Notes: a model not told the origin generated them from the sequence alone. Shown: positions 9,392-18,096, counted from the first letter of the stretch. The stretch is 64,000 nucleotides of DNA from an uncultured Lachnospiraceae bacterium (GCA_934317005.1 CAKREB010000005.1:124001-188000), one strand, 5' to 3'. Numbers and translations are program-made.

Positions 9392-10963
9392 ATGGAGAAG
9401 GAAGAGAACGAGATTTCTACAAAAAAGAAAACAAGCGATACAAAGGATACTTTGATCGGATTGGCACAGGGGGAGCTTGTGCAAAGGCATGGCGAGGCTG
9501 CCAGTCAGATTTTGCAGGCGTATCAGGGAATCCGTGTGGATCATGCGGGACATTTGGAGGAATATCACGGTCGCAGCCTGAAAGAGATCAGCCAGTACAA
9601 GGTAGGACAGAATCCGGATGTTACCAAAAAGCAGCAGGCAGGCTTCTCGGCAGAACTGCTCAAAGAATCGCACGATAACCAGCAGGCAATTTTACAGGGG
9701 GAAAGCACCCGTACCCGGACAACAGACGGAATCGGGGAAACCAATCATACGCAGTATGATCATGTTGTTGTAAACGAAGATGGAACGGTGCAGGACGGTT
9801 CCGGGAGCCAGATGAAGTTTTTGCAGACCTCGGTTGGAAAGGATGGAAAGACAACATATAAGGTCATCGATAAGCTTGCCACTGATCAATCGTGGGATCG
9901 GTATGATGGGCCGGTCGATATTCCATCGGATCAATATGAAGGTGCAGTCCGGTATGCAAAGGAGCAGGAAGAAAAGTACCGCAAACAGGCGGAGGTGCTT
10001 AGAGAACGTGGAAACGTAGAAAAAGCGCAGGAGGTAGAAGAAAAAGCAGAACGGTATCGTCAGGCACAGAAAAGAGTCCGGGATTCCGGTGTCACAACAA
10101 AAGAAGCTTTGGAAGCAAGAAATACACCGGAGAAGCTGGTGGCAAAGGATATGTTAAAAAGCGGCCATAAGGCTGGTGTGCAGGCGGCAAAGGGGACGAT
10201 GGTCGTGTCGGGTGTGGTATCCGGTGTCAAGAATTTCTGTGCAGTTGTGTCAGGGGACAAGGATGTCGATGAAGCAGCGGCAGATGTGGCGAAGGATGTC
10301 GTAAAAGACGGTGCTACGGCATATGGTGTGGCAAATATCGGCACAGGGATCAAGGCTCTGATGCACGCCTCCAAAAATGAGGTGATCCGTGAGTTGGGAG
10401 CAAGTGCCGTCAATCTTCCGGTTATGTTAGCTTCGACAACAGTTTCGGTCGGCAAGAATCTGTTCCGCTATGCAAAAGGGGATATTAATACAGAAGAGCT
10501 GGTACTGGCACTGGGGCAGGACGGCATGCAGCTTACCGGTGGCTTTCTGGGAGGAAGCGTCGGACTGGCATGTGGCGGGCCGATTGGAGCCGTGATCGGA
10601 AGCTTTGTAGGAACACTGATCTCTAAAGTAATTTATACCGGAGTGACCGGCATCTTAAAAGAAGCGAATATCGCAAAGCAGAGAAGAAGAGTGTTAGAGC
10701 AGATGGCAGAAGAAGCCGTATCGGAGCTTGGCAGGTTAAAGGAAGAGCTGCGGGAATATGCCGAAGAAAAATATCAGGAAAGAGAACGATGGATCGAGGA
10801 GTTGTTTACTACAATGGAGCAGACTTCCCTCGACAATGACATTGACGGCTATATCCAGTGCATAGACCGTTTCGGAAAAGCGTTCGGGATAGAACTGTCA
10901 TTAAACAGCAAAGAAGAAATCGATGCATTTATGAAAGATGAGGACAGTGTATTTGTTTTGTGA
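9392..10963 (+). CDS. Large protein with central glycine-rich hydrophobic segments, possible membrane-active component
   Basis: 523 residues, uncharacterised. The N-terminal third is hydrophilic and contains a conserved-looking stretch (G-F-S-A-E-L-L-K-E, then R-T-R-T-T-D-G-I-G-E-T-N-H, then G-S-G-S-Q-M-K-F-L). I have the impression of having seen this pattern in other unannotated bacterial proteins, but cannot name a family. A coiled coil (about 180-235) follows, then a region of alanine/glycine-rich hydrophobic helices, strongest near 390-430 (G-G-F-L-G-G-S-V-G-L-A and G-A-V-I-G-S-F-V-G-T-L). The tail is charged. There is no signal peptide. ATG 9392 is preferred over GTG 9383 because AGGTG lies 6 bases before it. 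Glycine-zipper helices suggest membrane insertion; this is inference. Confidence 0.78.
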   Translation: MEKEENEISTKKKTSDTKDTLIGLAQGELVQRHGEAASQILQAYQGIRVDHAGHLEEYHGRSLKEISQYKVGQNPDVTKKQQAGFSAELLKESHDNQQAILQGESTRTRTTDGIGETNHTQYDHVVVNEDGTVQDGSGSQMKFLQTSVGKDGKTTYKVIDKLATDQSWDRYDGPVDIPSDQYEGAVRYAKEQEEKYRKQAEVLRERGNVEKAQEVEEKAERYRQAQKRVRDSGVTTKEALEARNTPEKLVAKDMLKSGHKAGVQAAKGTMVVSGVVSGVKNFCAVVSGDKDVDEAAADVAKDVVKDGATAYGVANIGTGIKALMHASKNEVIRELGASAVNLPVMLASTTVSVGKNLFRYAKGDINTEELVLALGQDGMQLTGGFLGGSVGLACGGPIGAVIGSFVGTLISKVIYTGVTGILKEANIAKQRRRVLEQMAEEAVSELGRLKEELREYAEEKYQERERWIEELFTTMEQTSLDNDIDGYIQCIDRFGKAFGIELSLNSKEEIDAFMKDEDSVFVL

Positions 10964-11008
10964 TCAGAAAAAGAGTACGATCTACTGGGAAAGGCATGGT
11001 GAATAGAA

Positions 11009-11830
11009 ATGTTACCGGTTGCAATATTAGCAATGTCTGCTCTGGGCATAGGGATTGACGGAAAATTAAACGGGGACGAAGCAATCCGAGTTACAGAGCA
11101 GGCGCAGGAGGAATATGAGGCGGCTTTAAAAAAGTTTGAAGCAGACAAGCAGGCAGCAGAACAAACGATCCAAACGTTAGGAAAAACAAAATTAGACATT
11201 TATGGAACACAGATCCAGGAGTTTATTACCGTTTTTTCGAAGTTAAAGGAAACGCAGCTTAGAGAGGGAAAGGGGATACAGGAGCTCCTTTCTCTTTCTT
11301 TGGATGATAAGGAATTTGAAAAAATGCAGACAGACTCTTTGGAAAGCCAGAAGCTTTTAGAGTCAAATCCTACGAGGGATGCATTCTTAAGCTGGGGGAT
11401 CGGCGGCATCGCAGGTCTGGCATTTTATCACGCAAAGATGAAAGGAAAGCGTGACAATGCACATGCAGAGCTTGCGATGGTCAAAAAAAGAGTGGCAGAG
11501 ATGGAACTGGTACAGGAGCAGTTTTATATTATCCAGGAAAATGCAAAGCAGCTGCAAAACTTTTTTGAACGCTTTGCACGCATTATGGATGCAGCAAATG
11601 CGAATCTAAGGGCAGTGGTAGAGAAAAAGCAGAACTGGGACACCTTTCAGGAGGATGAGAAAAACACGATCATCGTTGCAATGAAAACCGTACAGATCTT
11701 AAAAGCAATGATCGATCTGCCACTTCTGGGGGAAGATGGGATGCTGACGAAGGACATTTGTGATATTTTGTCCCAGCGTGAAAATGTGTTAAAAGTATTT
11801 GGCAGTCAGGCAGGTTTCGAACAGAACTAG
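11009..11830 (+). CDS. Coiled-coil / hydrophobic segment / coiled-coil protein
   Basis: 273 residues. A short hydrophobic N-terminus (M-L-P-V-A-I-L-A-M-S-A-L-G-I-G-I) is followed by a long coiled coil (about 25-110), a short hydrophobic stretch near 128-145 (F-L-S-W-G-I-G-G-I-A-G-L-A-F-Y), and a second long helical region to the end. Two long helices flanking a hydrophobic hairpin resemble helical pore-forming proteins of the ClyA type in outline, but no sequence motif proves it. It directly follows the 9392 gene and the two may work as a pair. The ribosome site is weak. Confidence 0.72.
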   Translation: MLPVAILAMSALGIGIDGKLNGDEAIRVTEQAQEEYEAALKKFEADKQAAEQTIQTLGKTKLDIYGTQIQEFITVFSKLKETQLREGKGIQELLSLSLDDKEFEKMQTDSLESQKLLESNPTRDAFLSWGIGGIAGLAFYHAKMKGKRDNAHAELAMVKKRVAEMELVQEQFYIIQENAKQLQNFFERFARIMDAANANLRAVVEKKQNWDTFQEDEKNTIIVAMKTVQILKAMIDLPLLGEDGMLTKDICDILSQRENVLKVFGSQAGFEQN

Positions 11831-11840
11831 GAGGAAAATG

Positions 11841-12371
11841 ATGTCACAGAGAGAAAAAATAGAAAAATATCTTGAAAAATATGCCGGAGACGTTTATCCT
11901 ATGCAGTATGTAACACCGCGTTTTCAGACAGGTGGTTTCCTTTCGGCTAAGGCGGTGAAACATGCCATCCGGTCATACGCAGCAGGAGCGGCAGAAAACG
12001 AGGTGCTGGGGTTACTCGACACCACACTGACCGGCAATGGAAAAGAAGGATTCCTTTTTACGGATACGATGGCATATTATAAGGATTCCGGAAAGCAGGG
12101 GGAATTTGTTTATAAGGATATCCGGTCAGTGGAAGTAGAAGATGAGGATGAAGATCCCCAAACATCTCTTTACATCTACACAAAGGACGGAGAGGAATAC
12201 GAATGGCGCAGCCGGATGATGAATAAAGTACCGATGGTTCATTTCTTTCAGGAAGTGATCGCTTATTTTCAGGAGCAGGAGAAGAAAAAAGAGGAAAAAA
12301 TCATAAAATCAGAAGTCAGCAATGATGCAGAAAAACAGGTAAGTGACTTGTTTGCAAGGCTGACAAAATAG
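11841..12371 (+). CDS. Small cytoplasmic protein with PH-like beta domain (unknown function)
   Basis: 176 residues. ATG 11841 is chosen (AGGAGG at 11829-11834, 6 bases upstream); ATG 11838 would add one Met. The middle (about 80-140) alternates hydrophobic and polar residues in a pattern expected of a bacterial PH-like fold (F-V-Y-K-D-I-R-S-V-E-V-E, then S-L-Y-I-Y-T-K-D-G). The C-terminus is a charged coiled coil. No catalytic motif is seen. It begins 10 bases after the preceding stop, so the two are co-translated. The fold call is inference. Confidence 0.7.
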   Translation: MSQREKIEKYLEKYAGDVYPMQYVTPRFQTGGFLSAKAVKHAIRSYAAGAAENEVLGLLDTTLTGNGKEGFLFTDTMAYYKDSGKQGEFVYKDIRSVEVEDEDEDPQTSLYIYTKDGEEYEWRSRMMNKVPMVHFFQEVIAYFQEQEKKKEEKIIKSEVSNDAEKQVSDLFARLTK

Positions 12372-12449
12372 TATGATGCAAGGGTCAAAAGCAGCTGGTG
12401 GCTTGAGCCGCCAAACACCATAAATGGTTCAAAAGATGAGGGAGAAGCC

Positions 12450-12788
12450 GTGTTTCAGAAAAATAGAAAAAAAGAGGGAGAGTATGAGCCAATGATCATT
12501 CTTCGGGATGTCAGACATCCGCGAAAGAAGTATTCCTATCATTTAAAGGGATGTATGGTGATCGGAAGAGATCATATTCTTTGTGATATTGCCTTTCCGG
12601 AGAATATGACGGTATCTGGCAGACAGTGCCGCATTTATACAGAGGATGGTGCCGTCTATCTGATGGATCTGGAGGGGACGAATACTACATATGTCAATGG
12701 GGAAAAGGTAACGCAGGATGTGATACTTCATAGTGGGGATATGATCAGCTTTGGAGACGCAGATTATTATATAACCATCCGGGGGTGA
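12450..12788 (+). CDS. FHA domain protein (phosphothreonine-binding module)
   Basis: 112 residues, essentially a single FHA domain. FHA domains bind phosphothreonine peptides made by Ser/Thr kinases; a kinase lies 1.4 kb downstream. Seen: the first conserved loop (V-I-G-R-D), the second loop with Ser (T-V-S-G-R-Q-C-R-I), and the Asn loop (L-E-G-T-N-T-T-Y-V-N-G). The His usual at the end of S-x-x-H is Gln here, so binding may be altered. GTG 12450 is the start given; ATG 12492 after AGAGGGAG is an alternative that would remove 14 residues without touching the domain. Confidence 0.88.
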   Translation: MFQKNRKKEGEYEPMIILRDVRHPRKKYSYHLKGCMVIGRDHILCDIAFPENMTVSGRQCRIYTEDGAVYLMDLEGTNTTYVNGEKVTQDVILHSGDMISFGDADYYITIRG

Positions 12789-12893
12789 TCCGATGTTTGG
12801 AAATAATCTGGAAAGACAGGAATCTAGCCGAAATGACTCGTTTTGAGGAGATACCGAGAGTACATAGGAAGGATAAGGAGCATATAAACGGAT

Positions 12894-13997
12894 ATGAGCA
12901 TTCATTGTGGTGATACAGCGATATTAAATGAACGTGTTGGCAAATGTGAAAGTCTGGTGGAACTGAGAGAAATCTTAAATGGAAATAACCAGTATCATTA
13001 TGAGTGGAAACAGTATATCAACCGTCTGGTAGAAAAGAATCATGTCAATTATACCCAGATGGCGGCGCTTTGCCATAGCAGCAGAAATACGGTAAAAAAA
13101 TGGTGTCGGGAAGGTGTAGTGCCACAGAACCGCCAGACTTTTTTAAAAATTGCATTGGGATTCCGGATGGACTTAGAAGAGGCAGATGAGCTTTTGCAAT
13201 ATTATGGAAAATATCCGAAGCTGTATGCAAAAACGATGGAGGATGCCATCTGTATTTTTTTGCTCTGCCATAGCAAAGAGGAGACAGGGGATTTGTATGA
13301 GCTCTACCGGAATATCCATGCAGTGCTGACAGACAAGCTGCGTGAAAAGCCGGAGAAAGAAAAGGTTTTAAAACGTATCGATACGGTTCTGTTCGAGGGT
13401 GGGATTCGTTCACAAAAAACGTTAGAAGATTTTGAAACGTTTCTGTTAGAACATTATGATTTGTTTCAGACTTCTTTTCAAAAACTATTAGATTTCATTG
13501 AACTTTTCATTAAGACGAAGGAAGAAAACATACACCGCTTTTCGGAACGGAATAAGCTGGACTTTTCTTATGAAAAGATGTTGTCACAGTTAAAACGGCA
13601 TAACGGGTATCCGGACAGGCTCCGATTGATCTTACTTGGGGTTCATTTGAATATGTCCGTGGAATATATCAATATGATGCTTTCGTTGGCACATATGGCA
13701 CCCATGTGTGCGAAGGACAATCTGGAATGTGTTATTATGTATGTGGTAGAGAGTGCCTATGTAAATAATCCCGCTTACACGATCGAGAGTGCGATGGTTT
13801 TAAAATATTATGAAGAAAGTCCACAGCTGCAGAAAAGATGTCAGGAAATATTGGAAAATTACTGGAAAACGGATAAAGAGTATCAGGCGGGTGTGTTAAA
13901 TGATAAAAATAATCTGTTTGAGGAAAATATCAGCAGCTATTTAAAAGAGGTGTTAGAGCAGTTACAATGGGAAAATGATATTTTTCGTTATTTGTAG
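12894..13997 (+). CDS. Helix-turn-helix protein with long helical C-terminal domain
   Basis: 367 residues. Residues about 48-100 form an XRE-like helix-turn-helix (Y-T-Q-M-A-A-L-C-H-S-S-R-N-T-V-K-K-W-C), followed by a helical region without recognised motifs. Such proteins usually act as DNA-binding regulators; here it may control the island or read out the FHA/kinase signal. The ribosome site AAGGAG is 13 bases from the ATG, longer than usual, so initiation may be weak. No membrane helix. Family not identified. Confidence 0.75.
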   Translation: MSIHCGDTAILNERVGKCESLVELREILNGNNQYHYEWKQYINRLVEKNHVNYTQMAALCHSSRNTVKKWCREGVVPQNRQTFLKIALGFRMDLEEADELLQYYGKYPKLYAKTMEDAICIFLLCHSKEETGDLYELYRNIHAVLTDKLREKPEKEKVLKRIDTVLFEGGIRSQKTLEDFETFLLEHYDLFQTSFQKLLDFIELFIKTKEENIHRFSERNKLDFSYEKMLSQLKRHNGYPDRLRLILLGVHLNMSVEYINMMLSLAHMAPMCAKDNLECVIMYVVESAYVNNPAYTIESAMVLKYYEESPQLQKRCQEILENYWKTDKEYQAGVLNDKNNLFEENISSYLKEVLEQLQWENDIFRYL

Positions 13998-14155
13998 CGG
14001 CTTTCATTCCGGCAGACCGGTAAATTGCAGAGTATATCTACATTTCATTCCCACAAGGGCAAAGTGAGATGGAACAAGGAATGGGTTCATCTGAGTCTGC
14101 CTGCAGGGGATTTAACTGGTCTGCTGCACAAATAGACAGAAAAGGGCAGGAAAAG

Positions 14156-15793
14156 ATGAAGAAAAGTAAAATATGTCTGGGGTGTCTTCGGATGATTGAT
14201 TCATCAGAGAAGAGCTGCCCCTTTTGTGGGTTTGATCCCGATGCCGTCACAGACAAAAAGCTGCTTCCGGCAGGAATCCTCTTATATCATCGTTATTATG
14301 TCGGGAAGGTACTGGGGGAAGGCGGTTTTGGAATTACATATACGGGCTATGATATCAGCGAAAAACGGCCGGTTGCGATCAAAGAGTATTTTCCGGCAAA
14401 CATCGCACAGCGTAATATCAGTCAGGAAAATTCCAATGCGGTCATTCCTTTTGACGGTGATAATGGAAATATATATGCGCGGGGACTGGAACGCTTCGCA
14501 CAGGAAGCGAAGGTATTAAAAAAGCTGACAAAGCTTTCCCATGTAGTGAAAGTGTATGATTATTTTTTGCAGAATAATACCGGTTATCTGATCATGGAAT
14601 ATGTGCCGGGAATGACTTTGCGCAAGGTCGTACAGGAAAAGGGATGCTTTTCCTATCAGGAGATGTTTCCAATCATAAAGCCAATTATGGAAGATCTCTC
14701 TGTAATCCATGACATGGGAATGATCCATCGGGATATCAGTCCGGATAATATTATATTGCAGGCAAATGGGATCGCTAAAGTTATTGATTTTGGCACAACG
14801 AGAACGGTTGTACAAAAGGATGATGGGACGAATCGGACGATGACCGTCATGCTGCGCCAGCAATATGCACCGAAGGAACAGTATCTTCCCAATGGAAATG
14901 TCGGTGCCTGGAGTGATATCTATTCTCTGTGTGCGACAATCTATTTTATGTTGCTTGGAACAGACCCGAAAAATGTGTTCGAGCGCGACGCAAAAGATAT
15001 GGAAAAAGCTTTCCGTGGGGCAGAGATTCCATATGATGCCGGTTTTGTCCGTATTCTGGAAAAGGGAATGCAGGTGGAAGCTTCCAAACGTTATGCGTCT
15101 GTTCGGGAGCTGCAAAAAGAAATGGAGAAAGCAGTACTGGGGGAGGAAAAGGATACCGATGCACAGGAGCATACGATTTATATCGATCAGGAACAGAGAA
15201 AGAGAAAGCGTATTTCTCTGCGGAAAAAGAAGCGCTGTCTGCTCCTGGCAGTTTGCGGATTATGTTTCGTGGGAGCGGTATCGTTTGGCTGGCAGAGATA
15301 TCGCAGTTATAAAAACAATGTCGCAAAAAGCTCTGTCCAAAATGTTGTACAGAATGAGGAGGCTTCGAAACAGCGTATCAGCGTAGAGAAAACCGCGACA
15401 CCAGAACCTTCACCGGAGGTTACGGCAGATGTAACAGAAGAAAATCCCCTTGTGATCATACCGGATGTGAAAAACAGATCAAAAAAGGAAGCCTGCCGCC
15501 TGCTGCATACCGTAGATCCTGACTTGATTATTGTGGTGGAGAAGCAGTATAATACGAAAGTAAAAAAGGGCAGAGTGATCGCACAAAGTATAGCGGGCGG
15601 AAAGAGTTTTCGCAAAAAGAAGGAGCAGGAGATTGTTCTGACGGTCAGCAGAGGCAGGAAGCAGGAAGCAAACGTCAGGAAAACAACGACTCCTATAGCG
15701 ACACCGGCTGCGACAAAGCAGCCACAGGTTAAAGTGGCACCGAAGAAAACAAAAGCACCACAAAAGAATATTAAAATTATTACACAGGATTAG
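14156..15793 (+). CDS. Membrane Ser/Thr protein kinase with N-terminal zinc ribbon and extracellular PASTA domain
   Basis: 545 residues from ATG 14156 (GGGCAGG just upstream); a longer frame from 14069 adds 29 low-quality residues. Domains in order: zinc ribbon (Cys7, 10, 21, 24); Hanks-type kinase with G-E-G-G-F-G (54-59), V-A-I-K lysine 76, H-R-D 191-193 in H-R-D-I-S-P-D-N, and D-F-G 211-213; basic stretch; one membrane helix (about 361-379); Thr/Pro linker; one PASTA domain (about 431-500); basic Thr/Pro/Lys tail. All catalytic residues are present, so it should be active. PASTA domains bind muropeptides in PrkC/PknB, but those have three or more; a single one is unusual. No PP2C phosphatase gene is nearby. 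The FHA protein at 12450 is the obvious reader. Confidence 0.9.
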   Translation: MKKSKICLGCLRMIDSSEKSCPFCGFDPDAVTDKKLLPAGILLYHRYYVGKVLGEGGFGITYTGYDISEKRPVAIKEYFPANIAQRNISQENSNAVIPFDGDNGNIYARGLERFAQEAKVLKKLTKLSHVVKVYDYFLQNNTGYLIMEYVPGMTLRKVVQEKGCFSYQEMFPIIKPIMEDLSVIHDMGMIHRDISPDNIILQANGIAKVIDFGTTRTVVQKDDGTNRTMTVMLRQQYAPKEQYLPNGNVGAWSDIYSLCATIYFMLLGTDPKNVFERDAKDMEKAFRGAEIPYDAGFVRILEKGMQVEASKRYASVRELQKEMEKAVLGEEKDTDAQEHTIYIDQEQRKRKRISLRKKKRCLLLAVCGLCFVGAVSFGWQRYRSYKNNVAKSSVQNVVQNEEASKQRISVEKTATPEPSPEVTADVTEENPLVIIPDVKNRSKKEACRLLHTVDPDLIIVVEKQYNTKVKKGRVIAQSIAGGKSFRKKKEQEIVLTVSRGRKQEANVRKTTTPIATPAATKQPQVKVAPKKTKAPQKNIKIITQD

Positions 15794-15803
15794 GAGCAGG
15801 CGA

Positions 15804-16949
15804 ATGAAAAGAAAGTATGCAGCTTTTCTGCTGTTGGCAGGGATGATTATGACAATGGGTTTTAGTATAGCAGTGACGAAAGGAAAATGTGTTTTGGCAG
15901 AAAGTTCTGTGCAAAAGGGAAACCAAGTCACCGTAGAGGGTTCTGTTTATGACAAATCCGGACAGTGTATCGTTAATCCATTTGCTGCTGTGATAGCCTC
16001 AACCATGGTCGGGGAAGATGGAGGACCGGGGGGAGATACTTATTTTTCCAACATTGATGAAAATGGAAAATACCATTTGGAGATGCCGGCGGGCTCTTAC
16101 TATCTTTATTTTCATTATCATAACCGTTCGGAAGGAAAACAATATTACATCACGAGAAGCAGCGTGATTGATTTGAGACTGCCGAGTTCCTTTTATCAGA
16201 TGAGTGGAAAAATGTATTTGAATGGAAAGCTGTACTGCAATGGAACCGTTTATCTGCAAAGGGTACAAGATGATCCGTCTACGACATGGGATGATTATTA
16301 TATTGAGGTAGAAACGGATAAGAAGGGATGTTATTTTTTGAGCTTTGTTAAGGGGATTGATGGGGAATTTTCTGTAAAATATATGGTCAAGGGAGCAATG
16401 TACCATGCAAAGGAGCATGTGACAATACCGGGGGACAACCGATCGGGGTATGATATTATCATGACAGGAAATGTGGATCAGCCGGCATCGCAGCAATCCG
16501 AATCGAAAAAGGACAAGGTAACGAAGAAGCCGTATGCGTTCAAAAAGGGAAGTACATTTCAAAAAGGAGATCTGGTTTTTAAGGTGTTGTCGGTTTCTAA
16601 AAAACAGGGAAAGCTTGCTGTTGTCAAGGGGAAGGGAAAGAAGGTTTCCAAGATTGTGATTCCGGCAACCATAAAGAGATCTAATGTTTCTTTCCGGGTA
16701 ACAGAAGTTGGAAAGCGCGCGTTTTATCAACAGAAGCGTTTGAAAAGTGTCTACATAGGAGCCAACGTGGAACGAATCGGAAAGCAGGCATTTTATCAGG
16801 ATAACCAATTAAAAAAGATTGTGTTCCGAACGAAGAAACTCAAACGGGTTGGCGCGAAAGCATTTATCGGAATTAATGACAATGCCCGGCTCGTTGTGCC
16901 GAAAAGCTGTAAAAAACAATATGTCAGGTTATTAAATGGAACCTATTAG
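15804..16949 (+). CDS. Secreted protein with C-terminal BspA-type leucine-rich repeats
   Basis: 381 residues. The N-terminal signal peptide has a basic start and hydrophobic core, with likely cleavage near residue 32. The middle part (about 40-220) is beta-rich and resembles carboxypeptidase-regulatory or Cna-B-like folds (D-E-N-G-K-Y-H-L-E-M-P-A-G-S-Y-Y-L-Y-F). After a Lys-rich linker come about three BspA-type (LRR_5) repeats (K-R-A-F-Y-Q-Q-K-R-L and K-Q-A-F-Y-Q-D-N-Q-L). No sortase motif is seen. It starts 10 bases after the kinase stop, so it is probably an exported output or ligand of the same operon. Exact role unknown. Confidence 0.8.
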   Translation: MKRKYAAFLLLAGMIMTMGFSIAVTKGKCVLAESSVQKGNQVTVEGSVYDKSGQCIVNPFAAVIASTMVGEDGGPGGDTYFSNIDENGKYHLEMPAGSYYLYFHYHNRSEGKQYYITRSSVIDLRLPSSFYQMSGKMYLNGKLYCNGTVYLQRVQDDPSTTWDDYYIEVETDKKGCYFLSFVKGIDGEFSVKYMVKGAMYHAKEHVTIPGDNRSGYDIIMTGNVDQPASQQSESKKDKVTKKPYAFKKGSTFQKGDLVFKVLSVSKKQGKLAVVKGKGKKVSKIVIPATIKRSNVSFRVTEVGKRAFYQQKRLKSVYIGANVERIGKQAFYQDNQLKKIVFRTKKLKRVGAKAFIGINDNARLVVPKSCKKQYVRLLNGTY

Positions 16950-16956
16950 AGGACAC

Positions 16957-17835
16957 TTATCGCAGTGTATGTGCAAAGTGTTCCTGAATCCATTGACATA
17001 AAAAGTAATGAAAATCCATGACATCAGGGTTGTGTTCGCCTTTTTGTGAGATGGAGGCAAGAATCTGCCGGCGGCAGATTGGCGTTTCGATGGAAAGCAG
17101 CTTGACATGGTCGGATACCAAAGGACCCCAGGAGTATTGTGGCCAAAAGGCGATACCAAGTCCTGCCGCAATCAGGTTGCGCACTGTCTCCGGATTATCA
17201 CTTTCATAGACAATATTTGGTGAGAAACCGGCTTCCCGGCAAAAATAATCACAAAGATCACGGATGGAATGTGGATTTTGCAGACTGACATAGGATTCAT
17301 CCTGTGTATCAGCCAGCCGGATGGTTTCACAGCTGCTCAAAGGAGAGCTGGTTGGAACAGCCAGAAAGAAGTCCTCTGAAAAGAGAAGATGCTGTTCGTC
17401 TGTCAATGCAGTTTCTGATCGGTTTGCAAAAATGCGGTAATCCGCAGATGGATCTTCTTTTGTTTGCAATAACTTAAACTTTACGTCGGGACGCTTGGAG
17501 CGATAGGCGATGATACAATTTGTGATGATAGTAGAGGCAGCAAGCAGACTCAGCCGGATCGTTGGCTGGGTTTGTGCAGCAGCCTCTTTTAATTCTCCGG
17601 GAATAGCATCTAAGGATGCCATCAGAGGAATTAATTTTTTTTGTAATAATTTTCCGGATTCATTCAGACGGATACCACGACTTTCTCTGATAAAAAGGGG
17701 CATTCCCAGTTCTTCTTCCAAATGATGTATCGACTGCGAGATAGCCGGCTGTGCCACGTGAAGGCTTTCTGCTGCCTTAGTCATGTGCTGATAATGTGCT
17801 GCTGCCAGAAAATAACGTAATTGAAGTAATTCCAT
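16957..17835 (-). CDS. LysR family transcriptional regulator
   Basis: 292 residues from the ATG at 17835 (M-E-L-L-Q-L-R-Y-F), with AAAGGAG 9 bases upstream; a frame extending to 17913 would add 26 residues and is not supported by a ribosome site. Standard N-terminal winged helix-turn-helix (M-T-K-A-A-E-S-L-H-V-A-Q-P-A-I-S-Q-S-I) and a C-terminal periplasmic-binding-like effector domain. It is convergent with the BspA-type gene (7-base gap) and divergent from the hisH region. The target is unknown; LysR proteins often regulate the divergent gene, which before insertion of the element would have been hisH. Confidence 0.92.
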   Translation of the reverse strand: MELLQLRYFLAAAHYQHMTKAAESLHVAQPAISQSIHHLEEELGMPLFIRESRGIRLNESGKLLQKKLIPLMASLDAIPGELKEAAAQTQPTIRLSLLAASTIITNCIIAYRSKRPDVKFKLLQTKEDPSADYRIFANRSETALTDEQHLLFSEDFFLAVPTSSPLSSCETIRLADTQDESYVSLQNPHSIRDLCDYFCREAGFSPNIVYESDNPETVRNLIAAGLGIAFWPQYSWGPLVSDHVKLLSIETPICRRQILASISQKGEHNPDVMDFHYFLCQWIQEHFAHTLR

Positions 17836-17942
17836 GTGAAACGGCTCCTTTCTTTTAAAGTAATTCTGAGTAACGAATATCTGCTTCGTTGCAGTATAAC
17901 ATATCTGCTTCAAAATTGCACATGAAAAAGAAGCACAATTCT

Positions 17943-18030
17943 CATATCGACAACACCCCCGGCATGTGGTAAACTTTACCCATACAAAACAACGACAACA
18001 GAGGTGATATACAACAATGATAGCTATAAT
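17943..18030 (+). repeat. Left 88-bp direct repeat (hisH promoter/start copy)
   Basis: Identical over 88 bases to 22884-22971. Beyond it there is one mismatch (A for C, synonymous Ile codon in hisH) and then six more identical bases (18032-18037). The repeat carries a promoter, the ribosome site AGAGGTGAT and the first hisH codons. Confidence 0.95.
17947..17975 (+). promoter_or_regulatory. Promoter copy in left repeat
   Basis: TCGACA (17947-17952), 17-base spacer, TAAACT (17970-17975). It is the duplicate of the likely hisHF promoter and could now drive the element genes. Confidence 0.5.
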
Positions 18031-18082
18031 AGACTATTGTGTATATCATATTTACATAACACTGGTAAAATACGGCGTTTAG
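18017..18082 (+). pseudogene. Truncated hisH 5' fragment left of the element
   Basis: Starts exactly like hisH (M-I-A-I-I-D-Y) and then departs from it at codon 8, ending in TAG after 21 codons. It marks the left junction of the inserted element and cannot encode a functional glutamine amidotransferase. Confidence 0.8.
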
Positions 18083-18096
18083 GCGGTTGATTTTTG

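Noticed and set aside
12793..12846. 17-codon ORF (M-F-G-N-N-L...) between FHA and HTH genes
   Set aside because: Has GGGGGTGATCC before it, but it is very short and has no other support.
14069..14155. 29-residue N-terminal extension of the kinase
   Set aside because: No ribosome site, low-complexity sequence, and the zinc ribbon begins directly after ATG 14156.
16951..16984. Hairpin GGACACTT / AAGTGTTCC between convergent BspA-type gene and lysR
   Set aside because: Has a bulge and no T run and overlaps the lysR coding end; too weak to call a terminator.
18017..18082. Second functional hisH
   Set aside because: Only seven codons match; stop after 21 codons.
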